Positions 1-8,200 of a stretch of 41,280 nucleotides of DNA are shown one piece after another (within the stretch, counting starts at the first letter, position 1; every line of letters begins with the position of its first letter). The notes below the pieces were generated by a model. That model was not told where the DNA came from. It did no database searches and saw only the letters and a program-made list of their open reading frames with translations. The stretch covers positions 1-41,280 of IMG/VR virus record IMGVR_UViG_3300030106_003981. The stretch is one strand, 5' to 3'. The DNA is from a virus. The position numbers and the translations under genes are program-made.

Positions 1-180
1 GTCATGTTCCACCCTGAATCGCCTTTTTCTGCGATCTGCGCGGATGTGGTTTTGACGAATCCGCCTGGTGTTTTGCCGCCCCATATTCATCCAATCCCTA
101 AGGTTTCAATGAACGACGTAGCGCAAGAATCGCCCGATTCCTATCCCGTTGAGCAAGAATCCGATCTCGTAAAGCAATAG
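1..180 (+). CDS. Secreted protein, C-terminal fragment (second copy)
   Basis: This is the last 59 codons of the same protein encoded whole at 40428-41165, cut by the window edge. It reads in frame from base 1 to a TAG at 178-180. Compared with the complete copy it has Ile for Val and Pro for Thr near the PPH motif, and Leu-Val for Pro-Ala just before the final Lys-Gln. Bases 98-180 also encode the end of the minus-strand proline-rich protein. Its presence shows that the window wraps round the genome; it is not a second gene. Confidence 0.85.
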   Translation, partial: VMFHPESPFSAICADVVLTNPPGVLPPHIHPIPKVSMNDVAQESPDSYPVEQESDLVKQ

Positions 181-295
181 GACGCTCCCCCTTTCTTTTC
201 AAGATCATCTTAGTCACCTTTTTTACTGTAGGCTTCACGATCTTCAACACCACATCACCTAGCGGCCTTGACGCCACAGCGACAGTCGTCGCCAT
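1..295. repeat. Terminal direct repeat, left copy
   Basis: These 295 bases align without gaps to 40986-41280. I count about 17 mismatches (about 94% identity). The repeat covers the end of a secreted-protein gene on the plus strand and the end of a proline-rich-protein gene on the minus strand. A true phage terminal redundancy would normally be identical in both copies. Diverged copies suggest a circular or circularly permuted genome whose contig ends come from two close relatives. Confidence 0.93.
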
Positions 296-790
296 AGCCG
301 CAATCACTGCAGTCGTGACCACAACAGGCGCACCAGGTAAATAAGCGCTGATGATCGTTGGTACGTCCAGCGGTTTGAGGATTGGTTCACACGTCCCAGT
401 CATCTCATTGCGTTCGTAACCAATTATGACGGCGGTTTGAGATTTGTTCCGCGCTCCTAAAGGAATTGCGTCGGGTGGCGGACAAGGCAACTTCGGCTTT
501 ACCATTGAAGGCGGAGGAGTTTGAGACGCTTCTTCGTTCAGGGACGGAATCGGAGGGCTTGACACACCCTCCGGTTTTGCTTCCTCTGCGGGTTGCATCG
601 TCGGTTTCGGGCTTGCCGGCGGTGCAATCCCAGGCGTTATATCCATTGGGTCATACACTGGCAGATCTGCTGTTGGTATGTCCATCCACGTCGTTATTGG
701 TGGCACCTTTGGTAAAACTGGATTTGGTATCGGCCTAGGCGCTGGTATCTCTGTCAAACTAATATCCTTGATAGGTCTAATCTGAGGCAT
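98..790 (-). CDS. Proline-rich membrane protein
   Basis: A 230-residue protein of unknown function. The first 110 residues are very rich in Pro, with a CPPPDA motif near residue 103. A YERN...TGTCEP segment follows, then one hydrophobic stretch at about 152-172 (likely membrane-spanning), and a basic tail rich in Lys and Arg. This layout resembles an uncharacterised protein I recall from marine cyanophages. It is the last gene of the late minus-strand block. Its last 83 bases overlap, in antisense, the end of the secreted-protein gene. The part repeated at the right edge of the window has 12 base changes but no amino-acid change, which shows the frame is under selection. Confidence 0.8.
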   Translation of the reverse strand: MPQIRPIKDISLTEIPAPRPIPNPVLPKVPPITTWMDIPTADLPVYDPMDITPGIAPPASPKPTMQPAEEAKPEGVSSPPIPSLNEEASQTPPPSMVKPKLPCPPPDAIPLGARNKSQTAVIIGYERNEMTGTCEPILKPLDVPTIISAYLPGAPVVVTTAVIAAMATTVAVASRPLGDVVLKIVKPTVKKVTKMILKRKGERPIALRDRILAQRDRNRAILALRRSLKP

Positions 791-1127
791 GAAAGCAGAA
801 CGGTTTCAATCAGGACAGTTGATCGTGGAACGTATCCGAAACCGTGAAGGTCCGCCTGTAGTGTACATAGCTTTTAATGGCAAAACTGCTAGACCATTCA
901 CTGACAAAAAAGAACTCCTCAAGTTTATTCGCTGCCCCAAGAGCGTTCCAACAGGTGAAGCCATTCGTGATTGGATCGATAGCTTTGATCAGCCACCGGG
1001 CAACGTGATTGATGGGATTGCAGGACCAGTTTCAACCGGCAACTCTGGCATCGCATCCTGTACAGCAGGGGGCAACGCTCCAGCAATAGCCTCACTAATC
1101 TTGCTTTGGATTTCAGTCTGTACTTGA
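789..1127 (+). CDS. Hypothetical protein opposing its neighbours
   Basis: A 112-codon plus-strand frame in an otherwise minus-strand region. It fills the 198-base gap between two minus-strand genes. Residues 1-67 look protein-like: charged, with an aromatic-rich VVYIAFNGK segment followed by Lys/Arg-rich helices. The rest lies antisense to the 989-1243 gene and is low in information. Its ATG overlaps the ATG of the 98-790 gene within a CATG. I do not recognise a family. It may be a real regulator or small early protein, or a chance frame in a leader. Confidence 0.42.
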   Translation: MKAERFQSGQLIVERIRNREGPPVVYIAFNGKTARPFTDKKELLKFIRCPKSVPTGEAIRDWIDSFDQPPGNVIDGIAGPVSTGNSGIASCTAGGNAPAIASLILLWISVCT

Positions 1128-1243
1128 TCCATGAACCGCGTCGTCAGTTGCGGAATCTTCGTGTAGGCAACAACAGCAACGGCAGTCAACGCTCCAGACA
1201 TCAGGAACGCTGTCACAGCCATGGCATTGACTAGCTTTTGCAT
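989..1243 (-). CDS. Small membrane-anchored late protein
   Basis: An 84-residue protein with one N-terminal hydrophobic segment (about residues 8-27), then an amphipathic helix and a Pro-rich tail containing VETGPAIP. I recall similar short proteins ending in a TGPALP-like motif from marine cyanophages, with no known role. It lies between the porin-like gene and the proline-rich membrane protein gene, both also predicted to be envelope proteins. A minus-strand terminator lies just upstream, so it may depend on read-through. Confidence 0.7.
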   Translation of the reverse strand: MQKLVNAMAVTAFLMSGALTAVAVVAYTKIPQLTTRFMDQVQTEIQSKISEAIAGALPPAVQDAMPELPVETGPAIPSITLPGG

Positions 1244-1271
1244 TTGACCTTAGACGGGTTCGTTGGCAAAC

Positions 1272-1306
1272 AAAAAGCCCCCGGGCAGCTCTACCTAACC
1301 GGAGGC
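1272..1306 (-). terminator. Intrinsic terminator after the porin-like gene
   Basis: On the minus strand the arms GCCTCCGG (1306-1299) and CCGGGGGC (1284-1277) form an 8-bp stem with one G-T pair, followed by five T residues (1276-1272). It sits 40 bases after the stop of the 1346-1705 gene. Confidence 0.8.
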
Positions 1307-1345
1307 TAATTGCTGTTCCGTGCGAGAGAACAATCAGATTCTAGC

Positions 1346-1705
1346 TCAGAAGACGAGCTTGCCTCCCAGCTTGATGCCATAAGCGGCATCTTCGTCGTCG
1401 AACTTAGCCATCCCAACCTCGGTATAGAGATCGATGTTGCTACTCACAGCAGCCGAAATCCCGGTTTTGCCTGAAAAACCCCATTCGGAGTCAGAACCGT
1501 CGTTAGACAGAGCAGGTCCAGCTTGGATGTAAAAAGGCCCTTCTTGGAACCCCGCGTGCAGCTCTAGCGAACTCGCAACAAACTCAGCGCCTGAAAATCC
1601 AGCGTTATACTCTGGATTCACGTAAATCTCGCCAGCCTCGGAGGCAGGAGATCCCAGCACAGACGCCATAGCGACGGCAGTACTCGCAATCAGTTTTTTG
1701 ATCAT
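1346..1705 (-). CDS. Small porin-like outer-membrane protein
   Basis: A 119-residue protein with a clear Sec signal peptide. Residues 1-24 are MIKK, then a hydrophobic run, with probable cleavage after SEA and before GEIYVNPEY. The mature part has alternating aromatic/polar strands (FYIQAGPA, WGFSGK, LYTEVGMAKF) and ends in KLVF, a terminal Phe typical of outer-membrane beta-barrels. I recall close relatives in marine cyanophages and picocyanobacteria, about the same length and lacking a full 16-strand porin. The phage could place it in the outer membrane of the infected cell; the function is unknown. It is the last gene before a terminator. Confidence 0.8.
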   Translation of the reverse strand: MIKKLIASTAVAMASVLGSPASEAGEIYVNPEYNAGFSGAEFVASSLELHAGFQEGPFYIQAGPALSNDGSDSEWGFSGKTGISAAVSSNIDLYTEVGMAKFDDEDAAYGIKLGGKLVF

Positions 1706-1823
1706 GTGAAAAAAAATTATCGGGAGCCTTGGCCACGGTAAGGCTTTTTGTCGTTTTTGGGGCGGGAGTGTTGGCCATTTCCTTGTCTGGTTTTTTTGGG
1801 TTTACCAACAATGAAAATGTCAT
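1605..1823 (-). CDS. Doubtful small frame upstream of the porin-like gene
   Basis: A 72-codon frame that starts 18 bases after the preceding gene ends and fills the gap of about 135 bases before the porin-like gene. Its last 100 bases overlap that gene in another frame. An internal ATG at 1778 has AAGGAA just upstream. The sequence is Lys/Pro-rich with no known family. It may be only a leader region. Confidence 0.3.
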   Translation of the reverse strand: MTFSLLVNPKKPDKEMANTPAPKTTKSLTVAKAPDNFFSHDQKTDCEYCRRYGVCAGISCLRGWRDLRESRV

Positions 1824-1841
1824 TACTTAATGACTTGGCCA

Positions 1842-2024
1842 TTACCCTTCCGCTCCAAGCAACATACCAGCATATTTCTGGTGTAGCCCTACGAACAATC
1901 CATGCTCTGGATGATCGACGGATTCACGACCGTCCAAAGCATAAAGAAAATTCAGCCATGCCACGCGGGATCTCATGACATGCACATCTTCTCCGCCAGG
2001 CAGCTTTGCCGCTAATGGGTTCAT
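1842..2024 (-). CDS. Small conserved late protein
   Basis: A 60-residue protein of unknown function with a helical centre (residues about 15-30, RSRVAWLNFLYALDGR) and an HPEHGLF motif. I recall small proteins with a HPEHGLFxGL motif beside fibre genes in marine cyanophages, so this is likely a real conserved family. I choose the ATG at 2024 because it overlaps the stop of the 2021-2350 gene as ATGA. An ATG six bases earlier is equally possible. Confidence 0.65.
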   Translation of the reverse strand: MNPLAAKLPGGEDVHVMRSRVAWLNFLYALDGRESVDHPEHGLFVGLHQKYAGMLLGAEG

Positions 2025-2350
2025 GCCCATGGCTTGCCTTGCGCTGTGGTTGGTGTGCGCTTCTCATCGATGCGTGCCTGGAGCGCATTCTGGATTTCAG
2101 TGACCTTCTCGTCACCGCCAAGAGCCTGCTTCGTCCACTGCAAGCAAAGTTCTTCAGTTAAATCGTCGTAAGCGACAACGGTGTAGCCCTCCTCTGGCGG
2201 AGCTTCCAAACCAACGGAACCGTAAGCGCCTTCAGAGTAGGTGCCGTCTGTTGCACTGATGTTGTAATGGACGTTATAGATAATCCCTGAACTGGTGTGC
2301 CTTTCTAGAGTGTTAATTGACCAAGTGAACGTGGTGACGGGATCAGCCAT
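2021..2350 (-). CDS. Conserved phage protein next to the fibre gene
   Basis: A 109-residue protein: a beta-rich first half (TTFTWSINTLER, NVHYNISATDG, YGSVGLE) and a helical second half ending in a charged tail. It belongs, by memory, to an uncharacterised phage family found with fibres of marine cyanophages (DUF7936-like, low certainty about the number). It lies 31 bases after the S74 fibre gene and is coupled to the next gene by ATGA. A virion or fibre-associated role is an inference from position. Confidence 0.7.
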   Translation of the reverse strand: MADPVTTFTWSINTLERHTSSGIIYNVHYNISATDGTYSEGAYGSVGLEAPPEEGYTVVAYDDLTEELCLQWTKQALGGDEKVTEIQNALQARIDEKRTPTTAQGKPWA

Positions 2351-2381
2351 GATTTAAATGCTTTCGGGATGAGTTTAGCCG

Positions 2382-4049
2382 CTACGACTCTAATGCGGCA
2401 ATACGGGTTTCTAGACTTTCAATCTTTGCGATTGCCTCTTGTAATGCCGCAGTCAGCAATGGCACAAGTTTTGACTGGTCAATGCCCTGCATTACAGCGT
2501 TGCCATCATCATCGACTTCGTTGTGCACTCCAGTGACTGCTTCTGATACAACAGTTTGTGCTTCGTGGGCAAGGAAGCCGTCAACTGTTGTGTCAGGGTC
2601 TGCGATGAAGTTGAAACGCTTTGGCTGAAGTTGTTTTACGCGAGTGATACCATCAGCAATGTCAACGACGTTTTCTTTTAAGCGGTGGTCGGAGGATGTG
2701 TTGTAGGCGACGGCTGTAGTTCCGTTTTGTGTAATGCTGCCAATTTGCGTTCCGTTATAGCCAAAACGAGCAAATACATCTCCAGGATCATTATCCGTTG
2801 AATGGTTGATGGCAATGTCACCGCTTTGTGCCAATGTAAAAACAATGCTTCTCGCTGCATGAATTGCGGTTGAGTTGGTGGTGTTAAGCAGTATCTGACC
2901 GTTACTTGCGATCCTCATCCGCTCTACAGTGCCTGCAGAAGCGTTTCTAGTTGAAATAGCAAAATACCCATCAGCATTATTGTCTGTCCCGTTTTCTTTT
3001 TTGCCATGAAGATTGGCGAACGGAATACTGTTTGATGTTCCGTTATAAAAACCACCAAGGCCAATAGACCCGCCTTTGTCTACAGCAGCACTATCTGATG
3101 AAATTACATTTATGTTTCCAACTGAATCAGTAAGACCGTTGCTTGCGTCTTTTACTACCAATTTAGTGTTGGGAGCAGTTTCTCCAATTCCGACATTTCC
3201 CGCAAACGTGCCAGCTCCACCAGCTGTAATCAGACAATTGTAACCACTTGCATTACCTCCACGAAAAACATGATTTCCATCACCATCAGTTCGAGATGCT
3301 TGGAAAGCACCGCTTGTACTATTAGCATTTACTTGCCCACCAAACTCCGCAGCTCCGGTGCTGGTGATGGTGAACCTGTTTTGACTAGCCGTGTAATCAA
3401 ATACTTTAAAGTTACTTCCAGTGTTTTGAATGCCGTAAATCTTAGAAGTATTTGTATCGTTTAGAACAATGCCAATGTTTTTGGATGCGCTTGATCCTTG
3501 TACATTTAATAAATTGCTATCAGTAATTGTAGTTCCACCTATGCAGACAATTCCGCCTGTCATATTGACCGGCTGGTTAAATGTCCACGCTCCAGTGCTA
3601 TTTACCCAAGTAATTGTTTTATCACTTGCACCTTTCAGCGTAATTCCGCCACCGTCGGCAGTCGTATTGGAAGGACTGCTTACAACACCCAACTCAATGT
3701 TCTTGTCTTCAATCCGAAGCGTCTGCGAGTCAATGAATGTCGTGGTTCCTTCTACTGTCAGATTATTCGGGATCGTTACATTGCCAGTCGCATCAATCGA
3801 AATTCGTGCCGCTCCATTCGTCACCAGCGCAATCGCATCCGTTCCAGATCGATACAGCCCACTGTTCAGGTCTGATTGGAACGCTATCCCTGGTGCGCTT
3901 AATGTCCCGTCTGGTACAGATCGATGCAGATCCGAGATGGCAAGCTTTTTCGTCGCGTCAGCACTAACGTCAACAATCGGCAGGACATCGGTAGCCGCCG
4001 AATCCGCTGCCGTCAAAGCTGTCAGTTCGGTGATTTTGACGTTTGCCAT
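2382..4049 (-). CDS. Tail fibre with C-terminal S74 intramolecular chaperone
   Basis: A 555-residue receptor-binding candidate. Residues 1-100 form an N-terminal virion-attachment region that begins with NVKITELTAL and has a GIAF...GLYRSG motif shared with the neighbouring fibre. The middle is a repetitive beta-rich shaft rich in Asn, Ser, Thr and Gly. The C-terminus has the S74 chaperone: SSDHRLKENV at about 449-458, then FNFIAD, DGFLAHE and a final coiled coil. In this family the Ser of the SD pair cleaves the chaperone off once the trimer has folded, helped by the Lys five residues later (K in RLKE). It is one of two fibres at the end of the tail module. Confidence 0.9.
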   Translation of the reverse strand: MANVKITELTALTAADSAATDVLPIVDVSADATKKLAISDLHRSVPDGTLSAPGIAFQSDLNSGLYRSGTDAIALVTNGAARISIDATGNVTIPNNLTVEGTTTFIDSQTLRIEDKNIELGVVSSPSNTTADGGGITLKGASDKTITWVNSTGAWTFNQPVNMTGGIVCIGGTTITDSNLLNVQGSSASKNIGIVLNDTNTSKIYGIQNTGSNFKVFDYTASQNRFTITSTGAAEFGGQVNANSTSGAFQASRTDGDGNHVFRGGNASGYNCLITAGGAGTFAGNVGIGETAPNTKLVVKDASNGLTDSVGNINVISSDSAAVDKGGSIGLGGFYNGTSNSIPFANLHGKKENGTDNNADGYFAISTRNASAGTVERMRIASNGQILLNTTNSTAIHAARSIVFTLAQSGDIAINHSTDNDPGDVFARFGYNGTQIGSITQNGTTAVAYNTSSDHRLKENVVDIADGITRVKQLQPKRFNFIADPDTTVDGFLAHEAQTVVSEAVTGVHNEVDDDGNAVMQGIDQSKLVPLLTAALQEAIAKIESLETRIAALES

Positions 4050-4101
4050 TAGAAATACCGCATTATCCTGATTCTACAAGCTTCGCAAGCCAACGCCTAG
4101 A

Positions 4102-5217
4102 TCACCAGCTGCCATCCAGTTCGATACGCTTCCACGTCCCGTTAGGCGTGCCTCCACTTACACAGATATATAAATAACTTGTGTTCCAAGCTATTTCACC
4201 TGTCACGCCAGGAGAATTACTTGCTGTTGGCACTGTGCCTTGCGATAGCACGACAGGCTTGCCAAACGTCGCATGCGTTGAATCAAGCGTCAGCAATGCT
4301 GTATTGGTTCCTGCAACCTGAGCGTTGAACGTAATCTTGCCATCCTCACTGCCGTCAGTAGGATCGCCAATGCCGCCAACAATCTCGGCGTATTGAATAG
4401 ACTCAGGTGTGCTAGCAGCGTTGTTTGATTGAAATAAAATCGAGCTGATCTCGTCGTTTGCTACACCAGCAGCAGCACCTCTGGTATTCCTAAGCAGCAA
4501 ATCCGCTCCAGATGCTGCTGACGCCTCAGTGCATTCAATCTTCACCACCGCTCCAGCAACACTGCTTGTAATGTGCAGTAGATTGTCTGGTGACGTTTCG
4601 TTGATTCCTACATTGGCGCTGTTAACAACCATTCTTGTGCCAACAGTGCCGCCTGATATTGTTTGAAATTCAAGCTTGCCGTCCTCTTCTGAGTTTGTTT
4701 GGTCAACAATCGACGCTCTGATTTCAGCATAATCTTCCGGCCCTCCAGCGCTATTTTCGCCTCTGTAAACAACACTGCCTAAAACGTCATTATCGGCGGG
4801 ACTTGCGCTATTCCGAAACAACACAATGTTTGGGCCTTCTGTTGCACCAGCCTCTGTGTTCTCAATGATTAACTGCTCATTGGTCAGGCTGCTGCTAAAC
4901 AGGTGAAGCTGACCTGTTGCCGTTCCAGTGCCCAGCTGCAACCCTGTTGCCGTGATCTTCGCAACTTGGCTGCCAGCAGCAGCAAACCCAAGCTCATTAT
5001 CTGCAGAGCGGAATAAGCCTAAAGCCGTAGAGTTTGCAAATGATATTGATGGAGCGCCTGCTGTCCCGTTAGGGGCCTTGCCTAAAACGTTCGCATACGT
5101 GATCTGCTTGTTCTTATCCGCGTCTGACACCCCAGTCGCAGTGTCTAAAAGCAAAAACGCATCCGTGCTGATTGGAGTCGCCTTAGCTGCTAGAGCTGAA
5201 ATTTTGCGGTTGGCCAT
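4102..5217 (-). CDS. Second tail fibre or adaptor
   Basis: A 371-residue protein whose first 90 residues resemble the start of the 2382-4049 fibre (NRKISALAAK, APSISFANS, LGLFRSADN). The middle repeats NVGINETSP, GSVVYRGEN and similar beta-helix-like units. The tail ends in a YICVSGGTPNGTWKRI motif, which is common at the ends of phage fibres. There is no S74 chaperone. It follows the tail tip gene by 12 bases. It may be an adaptor on which the second fibre sits, or an alternative fibre. Confidence 0.85.
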   Translation of the reverse strand: MANRKISALAAKATPISTDAFLLLDTATGVSDADKNKQITYANVLGKAPNGTAGAPSISFANSTALGLFRSADNELGFAAAGSQVAKITATGLQLGTGTATGQLHLFSSSLTNEQLIIENTEAGATEGPNIVLFRNSASPADNDVLGSVVYRGENSAGGPEDYAEIRASIVDQTNSEEDGKLEFQTISGGTVGTRMVVNSANVGINETSPDNLLHITSSVAGAVVKIECTEASAASGADLLLRNTRGAAAGVANDEISSILFQSNNAASTPESIQYAEIVGGIGDPTDGSEDGKITFNAQVAGTNTALLTLDSTHATFGKPVVLSQGTVPTASNSPGVTGEIAWNTSYLYICVSGGTPNGTWKRIELDGSW

Positions 5218-5229
5218 GATTTACGGTCC

Positions 5230-8200
5230 TTAGTTGGCAGGAAGTTTTTTGCCAAACCCAGTCGCAGTATAGCGGTAGGTCCGCACAACATTAATATTAG
5301 AAGAATTTACCGCTCTTATGTAGTAGGCTTCGCCTGCTGGCACTTGGCTTAATCCTATGAATGGACTGTAGGGGAAAGTAATTAGACGATCCGTATCCGT
5401 GTTGCTTGACGCCTGTTTTAGTTCAGCAGAAAGCGCTGGCACTTCATAAAATGAATTTACATACCTTCTAAAATTGTCGGTTGCGGTTAAAGAAGAAGTC
5501 GCTTCGGCTGTTTCTACGCGCTGTAACAACTGCACGTCAACACCAAGCTGACTAATTTTTGGGATAATGCCTGTTCTTTTTGTAGTCAGCTCTGCCTTAA
5601 ATTGAAACACTCGACCAGTCGCGAAAACAGCAGTAAACGGCTTCCAGTCAGTAAACGTAATCGTGCTGGCGTCAGTAAGCATTAAGTCATTATCTTCATA
5701 GATGATTTTGTCGCTACCTGCTTCATCTGCAATGTCATCAGTGCTAGGTGCGTCAAGCGAAGTTCTAAAATATAGCTGAACATTTGTTACGCCAAGAGCG
5801 GCATCTTCTGTTTCATTCTTTGCAATCGCTTTTAGAATCACCTCGTACTGTCCTTCCATGTCAACTTCATTGTGGAAGTGGTATGTTCCGGTATTGGTCC
5901 CCGCGACCACAAACACTTCAGTGGCATCTGTGACAGACCTAGACTGGGGAGAGGTTACGGTAAAACTACTGTCTGTGACTGATACAACTCTAAAAGGTCT
6001 TAACCGCGTAACATTGTTAATCGTGATGAACATGTCATAATACGCGGGGCCTGTAGGTATTAAATAGACATTATCGTCAACGTTAAAACCAAGTCTTGAG
6101 GAAACAGTCATCGCATAGCCGCTTTGCGTATAAGTTCCCGTCGCTTGCTGCGTAGTTGATGGCCCAACCCCTAACGTTAATTTTGTAGATGAACCGCTTC
6201 CTTCTGTCACAATGTCTGTATTAAACTCCCCGGCAAATCTTTGGTTGTTATGGTCCTGAGGAAAGTCCTCTCTAATTGTAAAATCGTCTAAAAGCTGTGT
6301 TGCCGTTCCAGTGCCAGACCCCTGCCCAGTCGCCACAAATCTAGTGCCAACCACGTTGGCGATTGCACCAATGCTTTCAAAGTTTGTGCCAAGGCTAACT
6401 ATTTTGTAAGACTCTCCAATAACAAAAGACCCAGCATCGACCACTCCATCTGTTCCATTCCCATACGGCATGGTTTTAACCAACAATTTTGGAACGTCAG
6501 ATACATCAGTCACAGCAACCTGCGCTGCTGTTGCGCTTTGTCTGTTGGTGCCAATGTCACGCAACTTGGCATAGTAAACACCTGGACGATATGGAACTAT
6601 AATGCTTGTCTCTGTTGCAGAAACTTCCTTAACGAAGGTAGTCTGCCCCCATGAGCTAGCCGTTGCGCTATAGCGGATAACAACACGATGTTGAGTTAAA
6701 ACTTCTTTGGTTAAGTTCACTGGGTCAAAATCAACTTGAGCCAAAACCTCACTTGTTGTCCTTACAGACAATCCAGTAATAGAAGGCGGGTCAAGGGTTA
6801 CATCCTGTGCCGGGATAAACTTGGCAGACTGCAAAATGCCAGCGTCTGGAGACGTTATTGTTGTTTTCACAATCTTGCCTTTTTTGCCATCTAAATCGAA
6901 AGCACAAACACGCGCCGTTAAAGGGGAATTTGCCGGAATAAATAGCTCTGCTCCAACCTCTTTGAATTGTGGGGTTAGATCATACTCATTACTGCTAGTA
7001 GTAGACGTCACGGTCAAATGATACCCAGTAGTAACACCTGTCGCTCCACGATCCCAAGAAATCAGCGCCTGAAACAGCAAGTTGCCAGAAGTCTGGACTG
7101 GTCGGAAAGTTATATTTAGATTCTCAGGCGGAGAAGGGTTTGACGTATAAGTGCTTACAGGCTCTTCATATAACTCATTACCCGCTACGTCTGCTACTTC
7201 ATAGATGCTGTCGTTATGCTGGACGCCTACGATCGCATACGTTCCATCACCATTGTCAGCTACTGCTAAGCATTTGTATTTTTGCTCGGCAACCGTAGAG
7301 GTTGAAATAGAGTACACAGATTGCGGCTGAGGTGCTTCGCTGAAAGCTGAGCTAACCACAATCGTTCGCACACCGTTTGCGACCGTTGAAGAGTTAGGGT
7401 CAAACCCTTTAGTTTCTACCGTTCCATCATTCAAAACGCACGTCAGTTCGCTGCCTGAGCCGCTAGGCAGCGTGACGTTAGCGTCCAACGTGACTGCTGT
7501 TGTTGTTGCTGATCGAACGCGTCCTGCAATTCGCGTGCCAGCACGCATCTCGTCAGAGATAGCAAAAACCTGACCAGGCAAGACGACTCCACCATCAAGG
7601 CCAACAGCAAACTTCACAATGTCGCTGTCAAGCTCTTCGGATGCCAGCATCCAACGCCCTAAGCGAGCTGCTTGCCCTTTTGACGTACAGCCAAATCCAA
7701 CAATATCGCGAACCTGATGACCGTATTTTTCACGTAAAGCCGCATTTTCAACACACACAAAATCTGGGCGATACAAATTATTTACGTTGTTAAACCTTAC
7801 TTTCACGGTTGTGCTTCGTGTTTTTATTGACGTGCCTTCATACTCAAATTCTCCGCCAACAACATTTGAGTTGTTAAAAATATGAACAGGCGGAACACTG
7901 CTGCTTAACGCTCCAACCTTTCCGAGTTCTCCGTGATCAGCCGCAGCAAAGATACCGTTAGTTTGGTAGTAGAGCATTCCACGAAACACGCTTGCCAAAT
8001 CTTGCAGAACATTAAACGCTTCTGCTTGGCCAGAGATTGCAACATTGCAAGCAAAACGCGGCTCTGACACCTTTGCAACCAAGCAGTTGCCACCAGAAGT
8101 GTTTGTCTGCTGGTCGCTTCTTACTTGGACAGCAACTTGGGTTGCGTTCGTTGCGATAACTGTATAGGTAACAATTTCAGCAGGTGTCGCCAACAGGCCC

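Noticed and set aside
1748-1978. 76-codon plus-strand frame opposite small late genes
   Set aside because: Antisense to the 1842-2024 gene, whose frame is coupled to its neighbour by ATGA; this one has no such support.
3469-4071. 200-codon plus-strand frame opposite the fibre gene
   Set aside because: Antisense to the S74 fibre. Val/Pro/Ser-rich, no start signal; a codon-use shadow.
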